A DNA stretch of 64,000 nucleotides from Alphaproteobacteria bacterium (GCA_024743215.1 JANSWZ010000002.1:558001-622000), one strand, 5' to 3'; positions 45,473 through 54,861 are shown, counted from the stretch's first letter. The notes: a model not told the origin generated them from the sequence alone. Numbers and translations: made by a program.

Positions 45473-46459
45473 ATGACTTTCATGAAAACAGTTCTGGCGG
45501 CCTCAACGGCCGTCGCGCTCAGCGCTTCAAGCGTATGGGCGGACACCAAATGGGACCTGAGCACGGCTTGGGGCGCCAATAATTTCCATGCACAAAGCGC
45601 CATTGCATTTGCAGATGCCGTGCGTGAGGAAACCAACGGGTCGGTCGACATTACAGTCCATCTGTCAGGTGAAATCGGTGTGAAGATCACTGAAAAACTG
45701 TCATCTGTTGAAAATGGCGTGATCCAGATGGCAGATATGCTGTTGTTCCTGCAAGCTGGCGAAGCGCCCTTTCTGGGCATCGATACATTGCCATATCTCA
45801 TTCAGGGACAGGATGAGATGAAAGTCTGGCTTGAAGTGGCGGGTCCGAAATATGACGAAATCTTCGCCTCAAAAAACCAGAAGGCGCTTTACTATGTGCC
45901 TTGGCCATCGCCCGGAATTTACACCAAACAAGCTGTTGTGAGTGCAGATGATATGGCTGGCCAACGCATCCGCGCATTCAATGCAACGTCGTTCACATTC
46001 CTGGAAAAAATGGGTGCCGCACCAGTTGAGCTTCCCTTTGGCGAATTGGCGGCGGCGGTTGCCGCTGGAACTGTTGATGGGGCTGCAACGTCCACATCGA
46101 CAGGTGCAAATTCAAAACTGTATCAATTCACACAGCACTTCAATCCGCTGAACTGGTCCATGTCGCCAGATGCTGTGACCGTCAATCTTGATGCCTGGAA
46201 TGCGTTGAGCGATGAAGAACGCGAGATCATTCAAGGTATAGCTGACAGGATGGAAGCTGATTTCTGGGCGGCCTCCGCTGCGGAAGACACCAGCAAAACA
46301 GCCATTCTGACGGAAAACGGCATGACCGTGTCCATGGCTGATGACAGTCTGAAAGCCAAAATGGCTGAAGCTGGCAAATCCATGTGGGCAGATTTCTTCA
46401 AGACTGTTCCTGAGGCGGAAGCTATTGTTGACGCCTATTCTGCCAAAGTCGGCAAATAG
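45473..46459 (+). CDS. TRAP transporter substrate-binding protein, DctP family
   Basis: A 328-residue exported protein with signal peptide (MTFMKTVLAASTAVALSASSVWA). The DctP motif GEIGVKITEKLSSVENGVIQMAD and GQRIRAFNATSFTFLEKMGAAPVELPFGELAAAVAAGTVDGA are typical; the latter contains the conserved Arg that binds the carboxylate. GGAG stands upstream of the ATG at 45473. The ligand is likely a small carboxylate or the substrate of HyuAB. A terminator hairpin follows. Confidence 0.93.
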   Translation: MTFMKTVLAASTAVALSASSVWADTKWDLSTAWGANNFHAQSAIAFADAVREETNGSVDITVHLSGEIGVKITEKLSSVENGVIQMADMLLFLQAGEAPFLGIDTLPYLIQGQDEMKVWLEVAGPKYDEIFASKNQKALYYVPWPSPGIYTKQAVVSADDMAGQRIRAFNATSFTFLEKMGAAPVELPFGELAAAVAAGTVDGAATSTSTGANSKLYQFTQHFNPLNWSMSPDAVTVNLDAWNALSDEEREIIQGIADRMEADFWAASAAEDTSKTAILTENGMTVSMADDSLKAKMAEAGKSMWADFFKTVPEAEAIVDAYSAKVGK

Positions 46460-46466
46460 GCTATAA

Positions 46467-46497
46467 GTGCCGGGGCGCAATCCCCGGCACGTTTTTT
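46467..46497 (+). terminator. Attenuator-like hairpin between DctP- and DctQ-type genes
   Basis: GTGCCGGGG (46467-46475) and CCCCGGCAC (46482-46490) form a perfect 9-bp stem with loop CGCAAT, followed by GTTTTTT. The T-run ends at the base just before the ATG of the next gene, so the ribosome site of that gene is covered by the hairpin. Confidence 0.8.
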
Positions 46498-47025
46498 ATG
46501 ATTCAGTTTCTAACCCTAAATGACCGACTATCGCGCTTTGCCGAAACCTGTGCGGTGGTGTCGATTTTTGGCTATTGCGCCTTGATGCTGACGGAAGTTG
46601 TTGCGCGCAGCCAGGCCAGCAGTCTCTCTTTTACATGGGAGTTCAGCCAATATTCGATGGCGGCAATTTTTGCGCTGGCCTCCGGCCCCGCCATTCGAGC
46701 CGGTGTCCATGTACGCATTTCTCTGTTGTCAGGGATACTCCCCATGGGCGCGCGCAAATGGCTGGATGTTCTGGCAAACATCGTGGCTCTTGCCATTGTT
46801 GCGCTGATCGTGTCCGCGCTCTGGACCAAGGTTTCAACGTCGTTTGAACGAAATATTCTCGCCACATCTGTTACGAAAAGCCCGCTCTGGATTCCGCAGG
46901 CCATCGTGCTTTGGGGTTTCGTACAGCTTTGGCTGGACCTGCTGGCTCGGCTGATCCGCCGTGCAACAGATCGCCCTTATGAGTGGCGCAAAGCAGACGC
47001 GGATATGGACAGCGCTGATGTTTGA
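46498..47025 (+). CDS. TRAP transporter small permease, DctQ family
   Basis: A 175-residue inner-membrane protein with four helices and the DctQ motif FTWEFSQYSMAAIFALASGPAIRAGVHVRISLL. It links the binding protein to the large permease. The ATG immediately follows a hairpin with T-run, and no separate ribosome site is visible. It overlaps the next gene by 8 bases. Confidence 0.88.
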   Translation: MIQFLTLNDRLSRFAETCAVVSIFGYCALMLTEVVARSQASSLSFTWEFSQYSMAAIFALASGPAIRAGVHVRISLLSGILPMGARKWLDVLANIVALAIVALIVSALWTKVSTSFERNILATSVTKSPLWIPQAIVLWGFVQLWLDLLARLIRRATDRPYEWRKADADMDSADV

Positions 47026-48307
47026 GATCACGCTCGTCACACTCTTGCTCTTCGTAGCGCTGCTGGCGGGTTCGGTCTGGATCGGCCTGTCGCTGTTTGC
47101 AACCGGCTACATATTGCTGGCAATCTTCAAGCCGAATATTCCAATGGATATTTTTGCCAGCGGTGTTGTCTGGGGATCAATGATCCCCACACCATTGCTA
47201 TCCTTGCCACTGTTTATTCTGATGAGTGAAGTTCTGGTCGCGGCCGGTTTGGGGCGGTCCCTGTTTTCCGGTCTTGCGCCATGGCTCGGTCGGCTGCCCG
47301 GCGGGCTTTTGCACGTCAATGTCGTCGGCTCCACCCTGTTTGCCGCTGTGTCCGGTTCCTCCGCGGCTACCACTGCAATCGTTGGCAAGGTCAGCCTGCC
47401 CGAATTGCAAAAACGTGGGTATGACAGAAAACTTGCCATGGGTTCGCTGGCCGGTGCGGGCACACTTGGGTTCTTGATCCCACCCTCCATCATCATGATC
47501 ATTTACGGTGTGGTGGCAGAGCAATCCATTCTGGAATTGTTTATTGCCGGTGTAGTACCGGGCATCACGCTTGCCTTGCTTTACATGGCGTATATCGCGC
47601 TCCACCAGACCCTGACCGGAACGCAGCCCCGACAGGAAAAACCCTCCGCGAAAGACCGGCTGAAGGGATTGCGTGATATCGGTCCCGTGGCGGCGCTGAT
47701 CATTGCGATCATGGGTTCACTTTACCTTGGGCTGGCCAGCGTCAGTGAACTGGCCGCCATTGGTGTGCTGGGCTCTGTGATCATTTCAATCGCGATGGGC
47801 CGGTTCAGCATCACCTCCATGATTGCGGCAGGGCGGCGCGCGGTGCGCACATCCGCCATGATCGGCCTGATCATCATTGGCGCGGCTTTGTTGAATTCCG
47901 CTTTTGGATTTCTGGGCATTCCCAAGGCCATTGCGGCGCAGATTGCCAGCTTTGGGCTGTCTCCTTTTGTGCTGATTGCAGTCTTGCTTGTCTTCTATGT
48001 GATCCTGGGCATGTTTCTGGATGGCACGTCCATCATTGTCATGACCCTGCCGATTACATTGCCCTTGGTGACGGCCTCTGGCTTTGATCCCATATGGTTC
48101 GGTATCTTTGTTGTGGTGGCAGTGGAAATCAGCCAGATTACACCGCCGATTGGTTTCAATTTATTTGTGATACAATCACAGACAGGCGAAACAATCGGCG
48201 CGATAGCCAGAGCGGCAGCACCATTTTTTCTGATTTTGACAGGATTTGCGTTGTTGCTGGCTGTCTTCCCTGAACTGGCACTCTGGCTCCCAAGGACACT
48301 GAAATGA
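47018..48307 (+). CDS. TRAP transporter large permease, DctM family
   Basis: A 429-residue membrane protein with about twelve helices and the DctM motifs SGSSAATTAIVGKVSLPEL, AGAGTLGFLIPPSIIMIIYGVVAE and VAVEISQITPPIGFNLFVIQS. It is the transport-active subunit. The start ATG 47018 is at the MFEITL N-terminus, which matches the family; a longer upstream frame overlaps the DctQ gene only. Confidence 0.93.
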   Translation: MFEITLVTLLLFVALLAGSVWIGLSLFATGYILLAIFKPNIPMDIFASGVVWGSMIPTPLLSLPLFILMSEVLVAAGLGRSLFSGLAPWLGRLPGGLLHVNVVGSTLFAAVSGSSAATTAIVGKVSLPELQKRGYDRKLAMGSLAGAGTLGFLIPPSIIMIIYGVVAEQSILELFIAGVVPGITLALLYMAYIALHQTLTGTQPRQEKPSAKDRLKGLRDIGPVAALIIAIMGSLYLGLASVSELAAIGVLGSVIISIAMGRFSITSMIAAGRRAVRTSAMIGLIIIGAALLNSAFGFLGIPKAIAAQIASFGLSPFVLIAVLLVFYVILGMFLDGTSIIVMTLPITLPLVTASGFDPIWFGIFVVVAVEISQITPPIGFNLFVIQSQTGETIGAIARAAAPFFLILTGFALLLAVFPELALWLPRTLK

Positions 48308-49020
48308 CCGCGCTTTACCAACAGGTCTCCCAGAACATTTTGGATCAGGTGCAGACTGGCGTCTTGCAGATTGGTGATAAATTCCCCCCGGAAGAACAAT
48401 ACGCAGAAGAGCTTGGCATCAGCCGATCGACGCTGCGTCTTGCCTTTGCCGAATTGGAACGTGTCGGCGTTCTGGAACGGCGCAAGCGGGCGGGAACGCA
48501 AATCGTTGCAGACCGACCCAAACCAAAATTCACGATGAGCACAACCGGCATCTACGAGCTGTTGAGTCTTGGACGAGATACTGAACTGACAGTAACCGGC
48601 ACGCGCACTGTCCAGACAGCAGACATCCCATTGCTGAAAGGCAATGACAGTGAAACGGGGCATTGGCTTGAGGTGTCCGGCACCAGAGCGCTGGCGGGCG
48701 AAACGCGGCCATTTAATGTCAACCATGTCTATGTTCCTGCGCGATACGCCGGAATTGAGCCCCTGCTTGGTGACACGGAAACGTCGGTCTTTAACGCCAT
48801 TGAGGTGAATTTCGGTGTTTCCGTCGGGCGTGTCAGTCAGGCGGCCAAGGCAATATCGTGTTCGCCCGCAGAAGCGAAGATTTTGGGATTGAGCAGCGGC
48901 GCGCCGGTTCTGCAAATCGTTGCGCAACTTTACGAGCGCAATGGCGGCCTCATGGAAGTCTCTATCGCGACGTTTGACCCGGACAGATTTCAGGTGCGCA
49001 CCGACGTTGAAATTGAATAG
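48304..49020 (+). CDS. GntR-family regulator, HutC type (UTRA domain)
   Basis: A 238-residue regulator. The winged-helix domain (about 5-65) has FPPEEQYAEELGISRSTLRLAFAELERVGVLERRKRAGTQI, and the UTRA effector domain (about 90-235) includes FNVNHVYVPARYAG and the beta-strand core. HutC-type regulators usually repress an operon and sense its substrate. It is the last gene of the hyu-TRAP operon, overlapping by ATGA. It probably acts on the palindromes at 41701-41735. Confidence 0.9.
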   Translation: MTALYQQVSQNILDQVQTGVLQIGDKFPPEEQYAEELGISRSTLRLAFAELERVGVLERRKRAGTQIVADRPKPKFTMSTTGIYELLSLGRDTELTVTGTRTVQTADIPLLKGNDSETGHWLEVSGTRALAGETRPFNVNHVYVPARYAGIEPLLGDTETSVFNAIEVNFGVSVGRVSQAAKAISCSPAEAKILGLSSGAPVLQIVAQLYERNGGLMEVSIATFDPDRFQVRTDVEIE

Positions 49021-49033
49021 GCGCAAAGCGGCT

Positions 49034-50683
49034 TTAAATTGGCGAAGCGGAAAAGTCCGTGAACAGCGCGTTTAATCGCTCCGTATCAGCTTGGGTCCAG
49101 TTTTTTGGCTGCGTGACTTCGATCCACCCTTCAATGTAATCAAGCGCATCATAGGTATGACCATATCCAGACGGTGTTGAAGTGGCCATTGGCACATCAA
49201 ACCCGACCTGCAGGAATGTCACCAGCGGATACCAGTTGAAATATTCTGACAGATCAGCACCGCGATCTTCTCCCAGCCAATCCGGGCGTTGAAGGGCAAG
49301 GTTGGTTGAGAAAAACACCATCGGGTCGCTGGCATATTGTAAATACAACAGCCGCATTGGCCCCCAACTCGTACCCGCCGGAGCGGCAATTCTGTCCTGA
49401 TTCATGAAGCGGACCAGACTGCCATCTCTGAACTCAGGCAGCTGTGCCGGACTGTTCTCGTTTCTGCCTGCAACAAGTTGCGGCCAGATTGTGCTGGCAA
49501 AAGGCGGGCCGCTCCACAACGCCCCGTCAATAGGGTCAGAAAACAAGGTCATCAAATCAGCTGAAGCCTCTGATCCCAATGCGCCAAGGCTCAGGCCGAA
49601 GAGGTAGAGTTTCGGCCGACGGTCTTCCGGAAGCGCCGTCCAATAGGTGAAAACCGCGTTGAAAAGCGCACGTGCTGCAAGCCGCGATCTATCAGGCTCG
49701 ACTATAATAGACAACCAACTGGGCACATAGGTGTATTGGGTCGACACGATGGCCAAATCGCCGCCGTGCAGATAGGCAATCGGCCGGATCGCGGCAGGAT
49801 CAAGCCAGCCGGTACCAGTTGGTGTGGCGACAATCAGCACGGAACGATCAAATCCGCCCATTTTAATCAGGTCCTGCAAGGCAATTGCCGCACGTTCTTC
49901 AGAATTGTCCCCCGAACTATAGCCCGCATAAACTCGGATGGGCTCCAACGCATCACGGCCTGTAAATGCAGCAATTTCGGCCTGATCCGGTCCCTCAACC
50001 AGAAAGTCCTTGCCGTTGATCCCAATGTCATCCCAATCGACCAGTGAATTGGGCCCGCCTGAGGCAAAGTCATGTGAAGGTGCCTCGACACCATCGTTGA
50101 CCGCACGGTCCAACGTGGCAAACAGTGTGTCCGCAGCCAGCAAGGCGCGCTGGATAACAAAACTGTTCACCAGCGAGAAAACAAGTAGCACCGCAAGGAT
50201 TGATCCAAGGCCAATGGCTGTGCGGCGCGGCACCAGGCGCATCAGCAAGGCAATGGCCAATTTCACCAGACGGAGCATTCCGCGCACGATCAAGATCAAC
50301 AGCAAAGCCACAGCCAGCGCAATGCCCGCCACCAACCACACATAGGCGCTTTCGACGTCGGGCATCTCCATTTTTTGACGAACTGAATTCTGCCAAACGA
50401 CGCTTCGGTTGAATGTAAAAACTGTCAAAAGGCCCAAAGCGATCGTCGAAATCCAGATCGGTATTCGCTTAAACGGACCGGAAACTTCCTTGAATTCCAG
50501 TAGCCACCAAGTGAAATAGACCGCTTTGCCAACGCCATAGCCAACGGCCAGAGCAACGCCGCTCAGAATGCCCTGAACCTGGGGCACACGGGGTAACAGT
50601 GACGGAGTCAGGGAACCACACAAAAACAACAAGCCGAACAAAACGCCCAGGACTGAAAAAGACCGCAGCAGCTTTTTAGCCAT
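49034..50683 (-). CDS. Membrane-anchored alpha/beta hydrolase
   Basis: A 549-residue protein of the Abhydrolase-9 type. The N-terminal half (about 5-180) has five membrane helices, starting with SVLGVLFGLLFLCGSLTPSLLPR; the C-terminal half is the hydrolase with nucleophile motif FGLSLGALGSEAS and a catalytic His near the end in SGYGHTYDALDYI. The natural substrate is unknown. The gene stands alone and converges on the GntR gene with 13 bases between them. Confidence 0.87.
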   Translation of the reverse strand: MAKKLLRSFSVLGVLFGLLFLCGSLTPSLLPRVPQVQGILSGVALAVGYGVGKAVYFTWWLLEFKEVSGPFKRIPIWISTIALGLLTVFTFNRSVVWQNSVRQKMEMPDVESAYVWLVAGIALAVALLLILIVRGMLRLVKLAIALLMRLVPRRTAIGLGSILAVLLVFSLVNSFVIQRALLAADTLFATLDRAVNDGVEAPSHDFASGGPNSLVDWDDIGINGKDFLVEGPDQAEIAAFTGRDALEPIRVYAGYSSGDNSEERAAIALQDLIKMGGFDRSVLIVATPTGTGWLDPAAIRPIAYLHGGDLAIVSTQYTYVPSWLSIIVEPDRSRLAARALFNAVFTYWTALPEDRRPKLYLFGLSLGALGSEASADLMTLFSDPIDGALWSGPPFASTIWPQLVAGRNENSPAQLPEFRDGSLVRFMNQDRIAAPAGTSWGPMRLLYLQYASDPMVFFSTNLALQRPDWLGEDRGADLSEYFNWYPLVTFLQVGFDVPMATSTPSGYGHTYDALDYIEGWIEVTQPKNWTQADTERLNALFTDFSASPI

Positions 50684-50939
50684 TTATTGTCTCCCGTAGC
50701 TGCAACACAATTCCATTCCCAAACCGTTCCCAAATCATTCCCAAATCATTCACTGGCAGATCTGACCGGACCATTTACGATTAGCTAGCCCAATGCGGTT
50801 TACAGGCAATACTGCAAGATTGAAAATGCTGCGCGCAATTGAAAGTCCTGACCGATTGCTCAAAACCCTGATGCTTGCCCGTGAACGTGCAATAGTATAG
50901 GCCGCTCCCATGTAAACTAAGCGGAAAACCCAGACTGTT

Positions 50940-51923
50940 ATGACATATCTTGTGACCGGCGTTGCCGGCTTTATCGGCTTTCATGTTGCCCGGCAATTGC
51001 TGCAACGGGGCGAGCGGGTGATTGGCTTTGACAACCTCAATGACTATTACGCTGTTGCGCTCAAGAAGGCGCGCCTTGAGGCACTGAAGCCGCACCATAA
51101 TTCATTTCAGCTTGTCGAATGCGATATTGCAGACGCGGCAGCAATCCGCGCTGCGGTGTCGGGCGAAAACATCACAAAGATTGTGCATCTGGCCGCCCAG
51201 GCGGGCGTGCGGTATTCGATTGATCACCCGGAGCCTTATGCGGCTACAAACCTGACCGGGCATTTGAATATGCTTGAGCTGGCTCGTCACACGGACACGC
51301 TGGAGCGCATGGTCTATGCCTCTTCCAGTTCCGTGTATGGCGGCAACACGAAACTGCCATTTTCAGAAGATGACCCGGTTGAAAAGCCGGTGTCTCTTTA
51401 TGCGGCCACCAAACGGGCTGATGAATTGATGAGCATTTCCTACAGCCATCTGTATGAATTACCATTGGTGGGGCTCAGATTCTTTACAGTCTATGGCCCA
51501 TGGGGTCGGCCCGATATGGCACTTTGGAAATTTGCCAAGGCGATTATGGAAAACCGCCCCATCCCGGTTTTCAATCATGGCAAAATGCAGCGGGACTTTA
51601 CCTATATTGACGATATTGTTGCGGGCGTTCTGGCGACCGCTGATGATGTGCCGAATGTATCGGATGATGCAGGCCACCGGCTCTACAATATTGGTAATAA
51701 CCAGCCAGAAGAGCTGATGCATCTGATCGAATGTCTTGAGCGTGAGCTTGGCCAGGAGGCCATCAAGGAGATGCTGCCCATGCAGCCAGGTGACGTGCAC
51801 GCAACCTATGCAGATATTACGCGCATATCGGATGATTACGGTTTTGCCCCAACAACCAGTCTGGATTTGGGCATTGCCAAATTTGTGCGCTGGTTCAAAG
51901 ACACGAACGCGGTGCGATACTAA
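50940..51923 (+). CDS. NAD-dependent nucleotide-sugar epimerase, probably UDP-glucuronate 4-epimerase
   Basis: A 327-residue extended SDR enzyme with NAD-binding GVAGFIGFHVARQL at 7-20, FDNLNDYYAVALKKARL typical of UDP-glucuronate 4-epimerases (they have the N-D-Y-Y element), SSSSVYGGNTKLPFSEDDP and the YxxxK pair near 154. It converts UDP-glucuronate to UDP-galacturonate for polysaccharide synthesis. The substrate is inferred from these motifs. It stands alone, convergent with glk. Confidence 0.87.
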   Translation: MTYLVTGVAGFIGFHVARQLLQRGERVIGFDNLNDYYAVALKKARLEALKPHHNSFQLVECDIADAAAIRAAVSGENITKIVHLAAQAGVRYSIDHPEPYAATNLTGHLNMLELARHTDTLERMVYASSSSVYGGNTKLPFSEDDPVEKPVSLYAATKRADELMSISYSHLYELPLVGLRFFTVYGPWGRPDMALWKFAKAIMENRPIPVFNHGKMQRDFTYIDDIVAGVLATADDVPNVSDDAGHRLYNIGNNQPEELMHLIECLERELGQEAIKEMLPMQPGDVHATYADITRISDDYGFAPTTSLDLGIAKFVRWFKDTNAVRY

Positions 51924-51939
51924 GCTCTGGACTGAAGCC

Positions 51940-52971
51940 TTACTCTGGCGCGTAGAATCGCCGTCCGTTCAAATCCACCCCGAAGAGTTGGGGCGTACGG
52001 GCAAAAGCGGCCAATCCCAGCAGCGCAGGTTTGTCGTGAATGATGACGGCCGTTGCCATGGTGTTCATCAATGCTTCATGAGGCGCTTTGGCGTTAAAGG
52101 CTGCGCGAAATTCGGACTGTGCCAGAAAGCCGGCAATTTTTTGCGAAATGCCGCCAGCCAGATACACGCCGCCCTTTGCCATAAAGGCGATGGCGAGGTT
52201 TCCAGCAACGCGCCCCAACAGTCGGCAAAATATGTTCAGCGATTCCTCGGCAATTTCATCTGATCCGGCAAGAGCCGCTGATGTGATGGCGCTTGGATCG
52301 CTCAGTTCGGCGGGTTTGCCGCGCCAACTGGCGACGCCATTATAGAGCCGCACAAGACCGCGACCGCAAAGAAGAGCCTCAGCAGAAATGCGCCCATGTT
52401 CTTTTTCAAAATGAGGCCACAGATCGAATTCCTCATCTGTAACCGGCCCCAGATCAATATGGCCACCTTCTCCAGGAACCGGCACCCATAACGCTCCAGT
52501 ATGCACCATGCCGGCAGCGCCCAGCCCTGTGCCAGGCCCAACCACGACTTTGGTTCCGTTCTCTGCCATTTCAACATCGCCAATAAGCTGGAGATCCGTG
52601 TCCTTCAGAGATGGAAGCGCCAATGATTGCGCTTCGAAATCATTGACCAGAACAACTTCGTCCAACAGCAATGCCTGCATCAGCGCGTTGGGGCGAATAA
52701 CCCAGTCACAATTCGTCAGAGGAACCTCTTCACCATCGATCGGGCCAGCAATGGCAAGAACAGCAGACCGCGGCGTGATGGCTGTGCGTGACAGCACCAT
52801 GGCTTCGGCGGCGTCTTCAAGCCCTTCGAAATCTGCCGTTTTTGCAGTATCAAATTCTTTCAGTTCAGCATGGGCGTCTGTCAGAACTCCGAAACGGGCA
52901 TTGGTTCCACCAATATCTGCAACCAGTACCGGGTAGGGCAAGTTTTCGTGACTTTGAACGGACAGGGTCAT
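51940..52971 (-). CDS. glk: Glucokinase
   Basis: A 343-residue enzyme of the bacterial Glk family that phosphorylates glucose with ATP. Visible are the ATP site VADIGGTNARFGVL, LTNCDWVI, VLVNDFEAQSLAL, VVGPGTGLGAAGMV and the PGEGGHIDLGP motif with the zinc-free E-G-G-H active site, and YLAGGISQKIAG. It probably feeds the Entner-Doudoroff pathway. It lies downstream of mgsA on the same strand. Confidence 0.94.
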   Translation of the reverse strand: MTLSVQSHENLPYPVLVADIGGTNARFGVLTDAHAELKEFDTAKTADFEGLEDAAEAMVLSRTAITPRSAVLAIAGPIDGEEVPLTNCDWVIRPNALMQALLLDEVVLVNDFEAQSLALPSLKDTDLQLIGDVEMAENGTKVVVGPGTGLGAAGMVHTGALWVPVPGEGGHIDLGPVTDEEFDLWPHFEKEHGRISAEALLCGRGLVRLYNGVASWRGKPAELSDPSAITSAALAGSDEIAEESLNIFCRLLGRVAGNLAIAFMAKGGVYLAGGISQKIAGFLAQSEFRAAFNAKAPHEALMNTMATAVIIHDKPALLGLAAFARTPQLFGVDLNGRRFYAPE

Positions 52972-53122
52972 GTTTCTGGAACGCTTCCAATTTCAATTAC
53001 AAATGTGCACACCACAAAACAAAAAGCAGCGGGACCGTCAACTACAAGGCGCTCTGGCAGGCGCGATGATTTTGAGGGATGCCCATCATTGCCACCGCAA
53101 AGAACCGGGATTTGGCACCGCG

Positions 53123-53578
53123 CTACAAGATTGCTTTCGGTTCGCGCTCCCGCCGATCAATTGGGTGGGGATCAGACAGGCGTGCCGGGTCTACGATCAA
53201 CAATTCCGCCGTTGCTTCATTGAGAGCCATGGCGACATCGTAAACGACAGCGAGGCGCATCAATGCCTTTACATCGACATCATGTGGCATTGGTGTCAGC
53301 GGATCGATGAAGAAAATCAGCCCGTTGATGGCTCCCTCAGCAATCATGGCGCCGATTTGCTGATCGCCACCCAGTGGACCACTGCGCATGAGAGTGATCG
53401 ACAAATTTGGGCAAGCAGCCTTCAGTCGCCCGCCTGTGGTGCCCGTGGCGACAATGTCGAAATTCATTAATGCTGCGCGATGGCGCATGGCAAATTCCAC
53501 CAGCTCTGTTTTCTTTTCATCATGAGCTATCAAAGCCAACCTTGCCCTGCCTGATTTTTTTGGCACTGCTGCTTCCAT
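53123..53578 (-). CDS. mgsA: Methylglyoxal synthase
   Basis: A 151-residue enzyme that converts dihydroxyacetone phosphate to methylglyoxal and phosphate. The signature residues are seen: ALIAHDEKK with the catalytic His-Asp, TGTTGGRL for phosphate binding, [14 protein letters not shown] with the catalytic Asp, and [21 protein letters not shown]. The start ATG 53578 follows GGGGA; ATG 53593 is too close to a Shine-Dalgarno site. It gives an overflow route from triose phosphates and lies 150 bases upstream of glk. Confidence 0.94.
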   Translation of the reverse strand: MEAAVPKKSGRARLALIAHDEKKTELVEFAMRHRAALMNFDIVATGTTGGRLKAACPNLSITLMRSGPLGGDQQIGAMIAEGAINGLIFFIDPLTPMPHDVDVKALMRLAVVYDVAMALNEATAELLIVDPARLSDPHPIDRREREPKAIL

Positions 53579-53823
53579 CGTTTTTCCCCACATCCTTATT
53601 ACCGGCGCTTTACCGCGTCACGACAGGTGGCCGCAGCAGACTGCTGACTGCCAGTTTGTTTTCCCCAAATGACCATGGCTTTGCAAAAAAAGCGATGCAA
53701 ATTTTTGAAAGCCGTGCAAAGCTGATCGCGTTTTTACTGGAGAAACCAAGCGCTGGCAGCCCCTTGAGATGTATCAAATAGTGCATCCTTTGGACCGACA
53801 GCCAAAACAAGAGCGGTATAATT

Positions 53824-54822
53824 ATGAAACTTAAACTTTTTGCGGCCGTAGCTGCCGCCGCCATGATGGCGACATCTGCCTTCGCGGCGGACTTCAAACC
53901 TGCGCTGATTTTCGATATGGGCGGCAAGTTTGATAAATCATTCAACGAATCTGCCTATAATGGAGCGGAGAAATTCAAGGCTGACACCGGCATTGAATAC
54001 GCCGAGTTTGAAGTAACCAACGCGTCCCAGCGTGAGCAGGCAATCCGGAACTTTGCAAGGCGTGGCCACAGCCCGATCATTGTCATGGGCTTCCAGAATG
54101 CAGAACCTTTGGGCACGGTCGCTCCGCAATTTCCGGAAACCGAATTCGCCATCATAGATATGGTTGTCGACCTGCCAAATGTGCGTTCCGTTGTTTTCAA
54201 CGAACATGAGGGGTCTTACCTCGTGGGCTTGCTGGCTGGTATGAAATCTGAAACCGGCACAGTTGGCTTTGTAGGTGGCATGGACGTTCCGTTGATCCGC
54301 AAATTTGCCTGCGGTTACGTTCAGGGTGTCAAGGCTGCCGATGCCGAAGCAAAAGTCATCCAGAATATGACCGGTGAAACACCGGCTGCCTGGAATGATC
54401 CGGTGAAAGGCGGTGAAATCACCAAAGCGCAGATTGATGGCGGAGCAGACGTTGTCTATGCCGCAGCTGGTGGTACCGGTGTTGGCGTGCTGCAGAAAGC
54501 GGCTGACGAAGGTAAATTCTCAATCGGAGTCGACAGCAATCAAAACTACCTGCATCCGGGCAGCGTTCTGACATCCATGGTCAAGCGTGTCGATGTGGCC
54601 GTTTACAACGCCTTCCTTGATGCCAAGGAAGGCAAGTTTGAAACCGGTTTCAATGCACTGGGCCTGGAAGCAGACGGTGTTGGCTGGGCTTTGGATGACA
54701 ACAATGCCGATTTGGTCTCAGACGAGATGAAAGCTGCCGTTGAAAAGGCCAAAGCTGAAATCATCGCCGGCGACATTGCCGTGCATGACTACATGTCCAG
54801 CGACTCTTGTCCGGTCATGTAA
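53824..54822 (+). CDS. BMP-family substrate-binding protein (nucleoside importer)
   Basis: A 332-residue binding protein with a signal peptide (MKLKLFAAVAAAAMMATSAFA) and the BMP domain (PALIFDMGGKFDKSFNESAYNGAEKF, NAEPLGTVAPQFP, GMDVPLIRKFACGYVQGVKAAD). The conserved Asp of DMGG is a nucleoside contact in relatives. It is the first gene of the transporter and is followed by a terminator. The downstream nucleoside enzymes support nucleosides as ligand. Confidence 0.93.
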   Translation: MKLKLFAAVAAAAMMATSAFAADFKPALIFDMGGKFDKSFNESAYNGAEKFKADTGIEYAEFEVTNASQREQAIRNFARRGHSPIIVMGFQNAEPLGTVAPQFPETEFAIIDMVVDLPNVRSVVFNEHEGSYLVGLLAGMKSETGTVGFVGGMDVPLIRKFACGYVQGVKAADAEAKVIQNMTGETPAAWNDPVKGGEITKAQIDGGADVVYAAAGGTGVGVLQKAADEGKFSIGVDSNQNYLHPGSVLTSMVKRVDVAVYNAFLDAKEGKFETGFNALGLEADGVGWALDDNNADLVSDEMKAAVEKAKAEIIAGDIAVHDYMSSDSCPVM

Positions 54823-54836
54823 ACACATATCCTTAC

Positions 54837-54861
54837 CCCCCGCGCTTTGCGCGGGGGTTTT
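54837..54861 (+). terminator. Attenuator-like hairpin after the BMP binding-protein gene
   Basis: CCCCCGCGC (54837-54845) and GCGCGGGGG (54849-54857) form a perfect 9-bp stem with loop TTT, then TTTTG. It lies 14 bases after the stop and before the ATPase gene. Confidence 0.82.

Noticed and set aside
47995-49026. A 343-codon open frame on the minus strand
   Set aside because: It runs antisense to the DctM and GntR genes, both clearly real; codon pattern is that of the complement.
53680-53701. Spaced repeat TTTGCA ... TGCAAA upstream of the nucleoside importer
   Set aside because: Only six bases per arm in an A-rich region with a 10-base spacer; chance occurrence is likely.
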